NCBI GenBank assembly: GCA_036897485.1
Contig: JAYMTF010001583.1
Location: 1-22,428 of the forward strand
DNA length: 22,428 nt
Source: Pelargonium nanum
Taxonomy: Eukaryota; Streptophyta; Magnoliopsida; Geraniales; Geraniaceae
Direction of reading: 5' to 3'
Under the pieces are notes generated by a model that did no database searches, was not told where the DNA came from, and was given only the letters and a program-made list of their open reading frames with translations. Numbering within the stretch: position 1 is the first letter of the stretch; each line of letters opens with the position of its first letter. The position numbers and the translations under genes were made by a program. Below are positions 1 to 8,981 of this stretch, piece by piece.

Positions 1-35
1 TGTAGGACTTTTACATATAAGGTTTAGAGGTTGTG

Positions 36-62
36 TAGAAGTCCCACATCGAAAAATTAGAA
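36..62 (+). mobile_element. LTR-like start motif
   Basis: The stretch begins TGTAGAAGTCCCACATCG, a pattern I associate with the 5' ends of LTRs in many plant Ty1/copia and TRIM elements (TG start followed by the GTCCCACATCG motif). No matching CA end, polypurine tract or second LTR was found nearby. It is therefore at best a relic or a solo-LTR edge inside a nest of other repeats. Confidence 0.35.
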
Positions 63-144
63 AAACCATTGACACTCTAACTCCTATTAAAGAATAGCTT
101 GGCTAATACACTTTTAAAGGTTAATAGTTGATATATTTATTTTA

Positions 145-451
145 TTTCAATATTAAGACATTGAGCTAAACAATTTGCGAATAAATTTAAGTTCTTAATT
201 AGCAAATCAAATTCAATTTAATATAATTGACACAATATCAATTTGTGCGCACCATACAACTCTACGAACAAAAATAAAATTGTATATAGTACTTAGGTTT
301 TATTTTCAATATTAAGACATTGAGCTGAACAATTTGCAAATAAATTTAAGTTCTTAATTAGCAAATCAAATTTAATTTAAAACAATTGACACAATGTCAA
401 TTTGTACCCATCATACAACTCTACGAACAAAAATAGAATTGTATATAGTAC
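145..451. repeat. 148-nt near-perfect tandem duplication
   Basis: Positions 145-292 and 304-451 are two direct copies, 159 nt apart, with the same length and about 10 mismatches (about 93% identity by hand alignment). Both start TTTCAATATTAAGACATTG and end TTGTATATAGTAC. The duplication lies just upstream of a Helitron 3' end and may be internal to that element. No coding potential is visible in it. Confidence 0.9.
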
Positions 452-708
452 ATTATATTTCAGGTTAAATCTGAAAGAACTTTTTTTTTTCTTTCAAAGT
501 AATACCTTTTACACACAAAAATTTAAACGAAATGCATATCATTGATGAAAACGTATGATCATCTATTTACACAAAAAAAATATTGTACTACTTAATTAAA
601 CCTTGATTTTCAATGAACGTAATGTTACAATCTCATTTCTAATCATGTTGACAATAGTTATCATTAGAAGTTTTTACTAACCGTGCAACGCACGGGATTA
701 AAAACTAG
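452..708 (+). mobile_element. Non-autonomous Helitron, 3' terminal part
   Basis: The element ends with the textbook plant Helitron terminus. A short GC-rich hairpin has stem CCGTGC (681-686), loop AAC and stem GCACGG (690-695). A spacer of about 9 nt follows, then CTAG at 705-708, with T as the next base, as expected for insertion between A and T. The 5' end of this copy was not located and may lie left of the window. The 148-nt tandem duplication at 145-451 could be part of the same element. No RepHel protein is encoded, so it is non-autonomous. Confidence 0.75.
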
Positions 709-2439
709 TATTACCAACATCTCGTACATGTTTCACCTGTGATAGGGTATCATAGATTTAGGTTATTATAATGCAGTATGATATTTTTAACTAGTATTTT
801 CAAAATATTATAAAAGGACTTTTAACATACTATTAAATTCATCCAATCATATATCTAAAAAGTGAGTGAAAAATAAAAGAAGGAGATACGGCGAATGATG
901 TACTACTTAATTTGTGGGTTAAAAAAAAAGAAATAATGAGAGAAAATAAGAAGTGACTGAGAGCCATTCGAAAAAGAACTAACTGAGAGAAATTCATTTA
1001 CAAGAATATTGTATCTACTTTCGAAATTCTAGTCAATCTAAGTACAACAAACAATTCAATTCAAATAACGCCAAAATATAACGGGAATGTAGTTCTTTAA
1101 TTGATCTTTCATGAAATATTTATTCTCACGGAAACCGTGTTTACTTTGAGCAGTTGCTTTTCGGTTAGCATATCGTGGGCAATAGTTGATAGTTGTCGTT
1201 TTATCCATAATTGACAGCATAAGCTATTACACTCTCTTAGTGATTAATTGCTTTAGTACACTCAAGATTTAACATACAACATTTCTTTTAAACAAATATA
1301 AAGTTGAGGGCGCTTTATATAACGTTCATCGATCTACATTAAAATCATGTCGCATATACTTAAAGAATGATCTCATGCTAATTTTGTATTTAACAAAACT
1401 CATATATAAATTGCTGTCTTTTTAAGGCATGATATTTTATTAACCCAACTTAGTTAATTTTTTAAGAGTTGTTTTAGCTTAAAATATAGTAGTAATTGTG
1501 AATCATAATTGATACACATCACATCTATGAAGAAACAGACAGCATTTCCAGAAAAAGCAAAATAGTAATTTTAAAAACGTAAAAAGACAAAATGTGTAGT
1601 GGTGTATTCAAATGACATATCTTTCCAAAAGAAAACAGAGAAGAGGCCCCAGATTTGTGCCCACTTCAGGGAACCTTCTCTTCTTCCACACTCTATCCAT
1701 CCATTTCTTTCATACTATCTGCCTCCTACATTTAGATTTTTATTTAGATTCATTTATAAATTTGAGTTTTATAATACAGCAGGCCTGTAAAGGCCTGTGT
1801 TTCTCACCCCATAGTGGGGGCGTCACCCGAGTTAGTTGTTAGTTATACTCTTAAACCCATAAATTTCACCTCACCTGTCACCTCAAAAGAAATCCAAAGC
1901 ACATCAACCACTTGACTAAATTGATAATGAATATAAATCGTGAATATGTTGCTTGAATTAAGTTAAATAAATGTAATCATAACACTGTATAAATTTAGAA
2001 CTTCATCCATCCCCATAAAATTTTAGGAGCAAAACGATCTACAAAAATATAATTTTAATGAGGTTATACAATTTTATTAAACACTTAAATTAAACCAAAT
2101 AACTCCTAACTTGTTCCTCGCATATATATAGTCGACCCATTTTTACCATCAGAGATAAATATTAACATTTCTTATCAAAAGTGGAATATGTGTTTCCGAA
2201 ATTCTATAAAATACTAGGCCAATTCATGACTTTCACCATAAACATTTTAGTCAATTAGTAATATGTTTCTTTTTTTATAAGATGGAGTACGTGATTTTAT
2301 GTTTGGTTATGCTAAGAATGATTTTTCACACACATAATTAAACCAAAAAAAACACCCATTAGATTTTACCCATCCCTGCTCTATATCTTGGCTTTGCTGA
2401 TATTTTTTAATACATATAACAAAAAATAACATGAACCAA
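709..2439. other. AT-rich intergenic DNA without recognisable genes
   Basis: I see no conserved protein, tRNA or structural RNA here. The short open frames around 1599-1842 overlap each other in two frames and match nothing I recognise. A local GC-richer spot at 1781-1830 holds a direct repeat (AGGCCTGT at 1781-1788 and 1791-1798) and a small CCCCA/TGGGG hairpin at 1807-1819. Confidence 0.6.
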
Positions 2440-2540
2440 GACAAGTTCGGTCAAGTGGTCAAGCATTTCAGATTTTTTTTTAAGTGTCGGGTTTGAATCT
2501 CCCTACCGATATTATGGAGTGGGTAATTTGAATTTAAAGA
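2440..2540 (+). mobile_element. Candidate tRNA-derived SINE head
   Basis: A box A-like sequence (TTCGGTCAAGTGG, 2446-2458) is followed about 31 nt after its end by a box B-like sequence (GGTTTGAATCTCC, 2490-2502). This is the spacing and wording of an internal RNA polymerase III promoter. The segment cannot fold into a proper tRNA cloverleaf and has an internal T-run, so it reads as a tRNA-derived SINE rather than a tRNA gene. The 3' boundary is unclear. A 55-nt tandem duplication follows at 2568-2677 and may be the SINE body or tail. Confidence 0.42.
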
Positions 2541-2567
2541 TGAGAGCTACCGCTGCATGCGCTTGAA

Positions 2568-2677
2568 GCCCATGTATGTACTCTTAAAGTTGTTAAGACC
2601 AACTCACGTTTGTAACTATTTCGCCCATATATGTACTCTTAAAATTGTTAAGACCAACTCATGTTTGTAACTATTTC
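2568..2677. repeat. 55-nt tandem duplication
   Basis: Positions 2568-2622 and 2623-2677 are abutting direct copies of 55 nt with three differences. All three are transitions (two G/A and one C/T), which fits decay by cytosine deamination after a recent duplication. The repeat begins GCCCATRTATGTACTC and ends TAACTATTTC. It lies immediately after the candidate SINE head. Confidence 0.9.
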
Positions 2678-3102
2678 TTGTATTACGAATGTCGTGTTGT
2701 TCTCGACTATTATATATGCAAATGCTCCAATTAAACATATGTGTCGTTACCATCCATTCAAAAAATCAGTTTTAAGTATTGGTTTCTTGTTTGTGTATAT
2801 CATAATGTATTTGAGTAGACATGGATGATGCATTTTACGTTGCTAGTGAGACAAAAATAATATTGTAAATGCAAACAAAAGAGTGATAAGGCTGTGAAGC
2901 ACGATGAGAATGAAGAAGAAGAAGAGCACAGAAGCAGCACAGTTTTTAACAAAGATAGATGTGATTGTCTGTAGAAACTGATACTGTGAATACTACCAAT
3001 GCCAACGCCATCTCCGTTCTCTGCAGGCACAGATTTCAAGCTACCCATATCCATGTTGTTTTCACTTTATTTTCGGTTATAAGTAGTGTTTTCTTTCTTT
3101 CT

Positions 3103-3215
3103 TTGACTGGTTTTATTTGTTTGACCAGTCAACCATCTTGACCTCTGACCCCACCACCATCTTTTGCTCCCCTATAATGTGCTGCTCTACCTCTCATTCT
3201 CAATTTTGATTGACC
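3103..3215. promoter_or_regulatory. W-box cluster with an inverted repeat
   Basis: TTGAC cores occur at 3103-3107 and 3121-3125, on the opposite strand at 3128-3132 (GTCAA), and again near 3139 and 3211. TTGACTGGT at 3103-3111 and ACCAGTCAA at 3124-3132 form a perfect 9-bp inverted repeat separated by 12 nt. WRKY factors bind TTGAC(C/T). No certain gene starts nearby (only the doubtful minus-strand frame ending at 3054), so function is unproven. Confidence 0.35.
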
Positions 3216-3275
3216 ATCACCAATCACCAACCCTTCTGTCTTTTTTTATTTTTTATTTATAAAAATATATCTACC

Positions 3276-3334
3276 AATTTGATTTGCATGTCTCAAATTT
3301 TGGAATGACTACAAATTTGATTTGCATGTCTCAA
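3276..3334. repeat. Perfect 21-nt direct repeat
   Basis: A 21-nt sequence beginning AATTTGATTTGCATG occurs at 3276-3296 and again, identically, at 3314-3334, offset by 38 nt. It lies in otherwise unremarkable AT-rich DNA just beyond the W-box cluster and probably marks a small slippage or insertion event. Confidence 0.85.
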
Positions 3335-4665
3335 TTGTAGTAGTAGTTAACTAAAATTTGGAGTATAAACAATATATATGGATTTAATACAAGGAAAAAA
3401 ATCTCAGCAAATAAATTTATGTAAATGTGATGATATCGTTTTACCAATTAATATTTACATCCATTTAAAAAATTTGTGGATATAGATCATCCGTTTGGAT
3501 TCATCTACATTGTGTCTTGACTAAAATTTCAAACACTATTTAATAAAACTACTAAAATGTGATTTCAAACATGATAATATGAAAACAATTAAACTAGCTA
3601 TTTGTAGTGTATATACACTCTCACGAACTAGCATCTAGTGAAGACGGTAATAAAAACGAGCCATCAACATGAGTTCAAACAAGAGGAGTGATTAGTAAAT
3701 GAAATCAATAGAAGAACTAGAATAATGTTGTGTAATATGTTACATATATGTTTTTCAATACTTATTACAAGTAGAATGAATTGAACCTCCGTCAGTAAAG
3801 AAAAGAAGACGAGAATGGTACAAAAGAGACTACAAGTAAGAACTAGAATGATACAAAAAGTAAGAGCATTGGAGTTTCCAATATTGGGTTCCATTTTTTA
3901 AATTTTAATTTATCTAAGTTGTCGATTTCACTACCACTCCAAGATTCTTGGTTGGATCAATTAAATCATAGTACAGTTCCAATATCTAATTATGTTTTTC
4001 TTTTTAAAGTTACCTAAGGTAGCTAAGCTACACATTACTATATAATACTATTAGCCGTTGATCATGGTCTTTATTTGATTGACTGATCATTATATGGATG
4101 AAGTGGACTGCATGTGGATTTGAATTTTTATTTGTATTTTTTCTCTTTATAATGGGTAGCTAATAATTATGTATTATAAGGTAAGATTTGGATAAATTAA
4201 TTAAACAATGACTTGATACTTATAGTCACAAAGATCACGGTGTAGATAATAATAGACAGCTAAATGACAACACAGAATAATTAAAGCATAAATAAATAAT
4301 TATCATCTTGTTTGATAAAGCTTTGGGATCAAGAAGAAATATAGGTTTCTTAATTCGATTTTCCATGTGACATGAAAACGTGTGTTAATTATGTGTTATA
4401 TTTATTTATGCTAATAAGATAAAGAACCAACTTGTATGAATTATTTTATTATTAGATGTGTCAACTTGAATAGATTCGAAATCTAATTAATTCATTAACA
4501 AATAGTGTGAATATGCATGCTTTCTCCGGTCTAATATGAATTATGAATTAACTATTGCTTGTTTTTATAATGTATTCAACAAATTAAAGACATTGATTTG
4601 AAATAAACTACATGCAGTAAGAAAATGGAACTACATTTACCACTAAACGAAATGAGTGGTTTAAG

Positions 4666-5111
4666 TTTAACTTGAGATTTTGAATTCGAGTGCCAAGAAT
4701 GTGCACCTACGTTAGATCTTTGTAAGAGAGATTTGCCGCTCTTGTAATCCTTTCCGGCTCGAACGAAAATTCGTTTGAGTGTGATATATGGTTTAAAAGT
4801 GTATGTTGATTTCGCGTTGATCGCGGATTCACTTTAAATTTCTTATGGTTAAAACAAAACAACAAAAACGAATCTAAACTTACCCCTAAAGCGTGAATCA
4901 ATTAATAGGGCTATTTCAATTTAACTTGAGATCTCAAATTCGTGATTCAAGGAATGCAGCTATGTTAGTAGGAAGAAATATGTCGCTCTTGTGGTACTCT
5001 TCAGCTCGCATATAAATATTACGTTTGAGTAAAATATAAATTGAAAGTATTGATTTCGAACTGATCATGGACTCGCTTTAATTTTCCCGTGGTTAAAAAT
5101 AAATCTAAACT
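4666..5111. repeat. Pair of diverged direct repeats, about 200 nt each
   Basis: Copy 1 (4666-4880) and copy 2 (4920-5111) both begin TTTAACTTGAGAT and end AATCTAAACT. They share internal blocks in the same order, including GCTCTTGT, a GCTCG block, CGTTTGAGT, TTGATTTCG and TGGTTAAAA. They are old copies of one repeat family inserted next to itself or duplicated. I cannot assign a class: there are no clear terminal inverted repeats and no coding capacity. The minus-strand open frame at 4707-4901 is incidental. Confidence 0.75.
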
Positions 5112-6460
5112 ATAACAAATCAATTTAAAAATAGATTCTAAAATCTAGCAGGTACATTTTGAGAGATTAATTAGTATATTTTCAAATACGAATATACTCT
5201 GAAATACAAAAAAGTAAAAGTAAAATATTCATTACAAATGTGTACTTTTGTTATATAAACTAACCTAAATGCATTTTGATGGATGGATAAAAAGAATTTA
5301 CAGTATTCTCTTGTGAAAATTCTAAAAAACACTTGGTAGAAAATATGTTTGTCATGAAACATCTACTCCTGCAGGTTTTGATTGCTCAGTTCAATAACAC
5401 ATTTTGTGGAAAACAATAAGTTTTGTTTGATATATGTTTTTACTTTTTATAGAATGAAAACCCTATGATGTGATGACTAATGATGACCCATCTCCAAATG
5501 AGAAGGCAACACATCCCCATCACAATTTCCACAAATATAACTAATAAGTGATCCAATTATGCAATTAAGAGAACAAAAATAACCTATAGAAATGAGAAAT
5601 TCATGTCCTTTTCTCTAAAGCCTCGTCGGCGGAGTGTTAGGCACATTGTTTTCATTCTAAAGACCTCGTGCTTCAGTTATATTCACAATAGAGATATGTA
5701 TAATATATTGTGAGCGTTATTTGATAAAAATATATCATGTGTTTATATGTACTTAAAAATATTGTATAAATAATAAAGTGTATGCAATTTCAAGCGATGA
5801 ACGCTCTAATTATTAAAAAATAATGTTGCTTTCTATTTCTCCTTGATCTCTTGCTCTTTTAGTCCAATCTCTATCCCAAGTTCTTGGAGATTACTATCAT
5901 AGAGAGCTTCCTTGTTATGCTACCTTGACCTACCTACTCTATAGTTTGATGTTTTTCTTTTATTTGTTGGTGTTTGTATTTGGTTCCCTTCTTGCAAACT
6001 CTACCAATGAAAGTATTTTTGCCATTGATAACTTTCCTTCTAAAATATTCTTAAAAATATACTTTATATCTTTAAAATTGTTTGTAGAAATTAAATTTTA
6101 ATTTTGCCCCACAAGAAATTGATATTTTTCCTAATAATTCGATAAAATTTAAACGGAATAAAAATTCTGAATCTGTTCCTAGTAAGGGGGTGGGTGTGTA
6201 CAACTAATACAAGACTCTTAACAGCTCCTAAGTGACCCCAACGTTAATTATTTATGTACTTAAATTTATAATAAATGAAAGTTGAAGCAACGTACGTCAG
6301 CGAAGTTTGGTCATGGAATGAAAATAATGGTGATTACGAGACTTAAGAAGATGAAAACGACCGGTCACAAACTGTAATGTTGGCAAAGGCCAAAGGGACC
6401 ACTGTGTTTCTGTGTCTGTGGCTAAAGCAAAGCATAAGTTTAGATATTGGAATTGTGGGC
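5112..6460. other. AT-rich intergenic DNA, nothing recognised
   Basis: I found no conserved protein, RNA gene or convincing terminal repeat here. A GC-richer patch near 5620-5665 and a pyrimidine-rich stretch near 5820-5940 do not match any feature I know. Confidence 0.6.
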
Positions 6461-6534
6461 TCTATATACACTTACATAACTTGTACTGACTCAGTACTAT
6501 TTATAATATAATATAATGAAGACCCTGCAAAGAC

Positions 6535-6705
6535 ATGGAGATGGAATTGGAGATGGACGAAGACGACGATGATGGGCATGAACATCAACATCAAGATTGG
6601 GCAGCAAAGCTTAGGCAAAGAGTAATATGGGACTGGGTGCATGTGTTCCACAGTGCTTGGGACCGACAATTGTGGGTCCACTACCACCAACCATATATCA
6701 TATAA
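6535..6705 (+). CDS. Possible 56-aa small ORF, acidic then Trp/His-rich
   Basis: An ATG in good context (G at -3, G at +4) opens a 56-codon frame. An acidic start (MEMELEMDEDDDD) is followed by a Trp/His-rich part containing DWAAKLRQRVIWDW. A TATA-like CTCTATATACAC lies about 70 nt upstream (6461-6472). The composition is less AT-biased than its flanks, which is why I list it. I recognise no family, the frame is short, and it could equally be a decayed exon or chance. The minus-strand frame over the same bases looks random. Confidence 0.22.
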   Translation: MEMELEMDEDDDDGHEHQHQDWAAKLRQRVIWDWVHVFHSAWDRQLWVHYHQPYII

Positions 6706-6774
6706 ATATATAATATAATAGACCCCCAGTTTTTTTTCTCGATTAAATTGTTAAATATGAGCCTTTGCAAACTG

Positions 6775-7025
6775 GAGGGGAGAATTATAGTGCATTGGGT
6801 TTGATCTTTGATGATATTATGAAGTTAGTTCAGTCTTTTGATTGTAGTGTGTTTTATTTTGTTAGGAGATATGCTAATCAGGTTGCTCATGCATAGCTAG
6901 ATCGTCAGGGTCCGTAACGGGTTCTATTGGGTGGCTTGGGAATAATTACCCCATTCCGATCACGAGTCTGTTATTAGCTGATTTTAGTAATTAATAAAAT
7001 CGCTTTGATTTCCTTCAAGAAAAAT
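6775..7025 (+). mobile_element. Degraded LINE / RNase H domain fragment (3' end)
   Basis: The + strand encodes the C-terminal part of a plant RNase H-like domain as found at the end of non-LTR retrotransposon ORF2. A stretch reading LGLIFDDI precedes FVRRYANQVAHA (about 6858-6893), the conserved (F/V)RRxxNxxAHxLAR block. An in-frame stop and a small frame shift interrupt it right there, and the other frame continues with the usual Trp/Pro tail and LLLADFSN before a stop near 6992. A 3' tail with TAATAAAATCGC and a short A-run (about 7019-7024) resembles LINE 3' ends. It is broken and cannot be functional. Confidence 0.65.
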
Positions 7026-7481
7026 TTGTTAAATATGATTGTTTAATCATTTTAACTAACTACTAAACACGTTTGTGCTTCTCTCTAATTTCTCTTTGTT
7101 CTTTTTAAGTCGGTTAAGGTCTTTATTCGGCTTGAGATGTACTTGATTTTTAAAGTGGTAGCAGACTTTTTGATTTTCATATAGCAAACTGCGGTTTCTC
7201 TCGTTTAGGTTACAAGTCTTTTTTGATAACAAGTTAATGTGTTGTTTGGGTTTGCAGAGCGGTGTAGATTAGCGGTAGTTTTTTATGAGCGTACACGCAG
7301 GACAACATGAGGGGATATTGCAGAGAAGAAGAAAGTGACTTGGAATGAGATGGTTTGACCAGAGTTATCAGATCAGTTCTCGAGTTTGTTGCCAAATCAA
7401 ATGGCAAACTCGATGGTGGCGAGGGACGGTTAGCAGATTCTTTCGTGTGGTCGTCTTAAACTTCAAGTGTAATTGTTCTCA

Positions 7482-7550
7482 GTTGTTTGTGCTCTTCAGG
7501 CTGTAGGGGAGAACTCCAGTGCCTCCGATTTGATTATTCTCAAGAAATAA
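7482..7550 (+). mobile_element. Second, shorter RNase H-type LINE fragment
   Basis: A frame reading VVCALQAVGENSSASDLII, ending at a stop at 7548-7550, corresponds to the middle of the plant RNase H_3 domain (the helix around 'VV.AL...' and the following 'S..DLI'). Its DNA also resembles the start of the 6775-7025 fragment (GGGGAGAA followed by AGTGC). The two are therefore separate pieces of related elements. It is too short for certainty and has stops on both sides. Confidence 0.42.
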
Positions 7551-7684
7551 GGTCTTGTTTGGTAATAGAACTGAAATGTTGTTTAAAATATTTTGAAATT
7601 GTTTTAAAAAATTGAATTGTGTATAATAGTATATTCGGATAAAAACTATTATAAAGAGCTATCATTTACTAAACGTGCTCTCAT
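7549..7684. mobile_element. Candidate MITE with imperfect TIRs
   Basis: The left edge carries GTCTTGTTTGGTAATAGA. The right edge, read on the other strand, carries GAGCACGTTTAGTAAATGA, giving an imperfect terminal inverted repeat around GTTTRGTAA. The interior is extremely AT-rich and non-coding and the total length is about 135 nt, typical of hAT-type MITEs. I could not confirm a target-site duplication. Confidence 0.3.
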
Positions 7685-7819
7685 AACATACTCAATGTTG
7701 ATTGTTATAAATTATAACATACATATGCCATAAAAGTGTAGTTGAAGCTACTATATGTATCAGATTTATTCGAATTCAACAGTAAATTAGATCGATCTAA
7801 TCTACAAAAACAACACTAA

Positions 7820-8110
7820 CATTTGGCGAGGACGGACAAGAATGGGACGAGGAGATGGGCGAGAGGCGGAGATTAATTGGCGAGGAATTGGAAAATGGTT
7901 ATTGAAGGGATGAGACGTGAGAGGGAAAGGAATAGAAATTAGGTGGGGTCTACAACTAGGTAGCTAGCTAGGGACCAAGGGTGATGTGGGGTCCACCAAA
8001 TAGTTGCATTCCACGCGAGTGCGGGTCCCACGAAAAAGACAACAGCCAGCCAGCCTTGCCCAGACCCATATGAAACCGTTGCTAATGCATACCACCGAGA
8101 TACAAACAGA
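7820..8110. promoter_or_regulatory. GC-richer distal promoter block with TCP-type sites
   Basis: This block stands out from its AT-rich surroundings and lies about 650-950 nt upstream of the Dof transcription start. It contains GGGTCCAC at 7989-7996, whose complement GTGGACCC fits the class II TCP consensus GTGGNCCC. It also contains GGTCCCAC at 8024-8031, which fits the class I consensus GGNCCCAC, and related GTGGGGTC (7943-7950) and GGGACC (7971-7976) words. A distal cis-regulatory module of the Dof gene is the simplest reading, but it is an inference. Confidence 0.35.
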
Positions 8111-8743
8111 TTGGCACTCCATTTTTTTACTCTTTCTTTTTTATTTTTCCAATAATGGATAATGTGAATGAGAGTTCTAATTTTTTATTTATAATTACTA
8201 CTACAAAATTATAATTCAAATATGTGGCATAAAAATCATTTATATTTGTGTTCTTCATTTTTCAAACTGAAAAATTTATTACTTTACACTTTGTTTTAGA
8301 TTGAGTATTTATACGAAGCAAAAAAAATCTAATGAACACAAAAAATTCATCCAATTCGATAGTTTAAAATGATTGTTTATTATGAAAAATGAGTTATTAA
8401 CAATATTTAATGTCTAATTTAAGTTCATTGCAACTCTCATTTTAAGGTGAAGAAATCAATTGTGTTTTTTAAGAAAAAAAATTAGTTAGTAGCGTAAATT
8501 TTCTCTTATAACAATAGACATGTGTTGTAACACGAGATTAGAAATTAACATAATAAATATTCAAATTGAAAAAAAAATACAAGACAAACAAAGGACGGTC
8601 TAATTCCATAGCTTATTTTTATTTTCTTCAATAACAATAATAAAAGTAGACCTACATTTTGAGACATCAAGGGTAATAAAAAAAATAAAAATAAAAGTTG
8701 TATTTTTCTCCTTGTTCTCTCTGGGGATTGCTTGCTGTTGCTG

Positions 8744-8804
8744 TATTTATATAGAGCTCTGGCCTTGTTTGCTTTCCTTACTTTGCATGACTCTCTCTCT
8801 CTCT
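8744..8804 (+). promoter_or_regulatory. Dof core promoter: TATA box and CT-rich start region
   Basis: TATTTATATAG at 8744-8754 is a good TATA box. A pyrimidine-rich start region follows, including a CT dinucleotide run at 8790-8804, common in plant 5' leaders. Transcription would be expected to start near 8775-8790, giving a leader of roughly 190-210 nt before the start codon at 8982. The exact start site is inferred from spacing only. Confidence 0.6.
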
Positions 8805-8981
8805 ATCCTTCTCTTTCACCTTCACTTCCCTCTCTAGCAACTTCTCTTTTTCTCTCCACACTTTCTCTCTAACACTTGATCATCAGATCACTGAGTGTTG
8901 AGATCATCAAGCTCCTGGTAGCTACTAAAACTGATCAACTGAAGAGATCAGGGTTGTGGTGATTGATTCATTATTGCATGG

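Larger units (their letters stand above)
2678..4665. other. AT-rich intergenic DNA with a possible short ORF on the minus strand
   Basis: The only coding candidate is an 84-codon minus-strand frame at 2800-3054. Its ATG has a good context (A at -3, G at +4) and its N-terminus is balanced (MDMGSLKSVPAENGDG). It then degenerates into Ser/Leu/Phe-rich residues typical of random AT-rich DNA, and I recognise no domain. It could be a first exon whose downstream exons are lost, but I do not call it a gene. The rest holds only short direct repeats and a W-box cluster, listed separately. Confidence 0.4.

Noticed and set aside
1781-1830. GC-rich direct repeats and a CCCCA/TGGGG hairpin
   Set aside because: Too short to interpret; no gene, promoter or terminator context.
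2440-2510. tRNA gene
   Set aside because: A- and B-box-like words are present, but the arms do not pair into a cloverleaf and a T-run interrupts it; a SINE relic is more likely.
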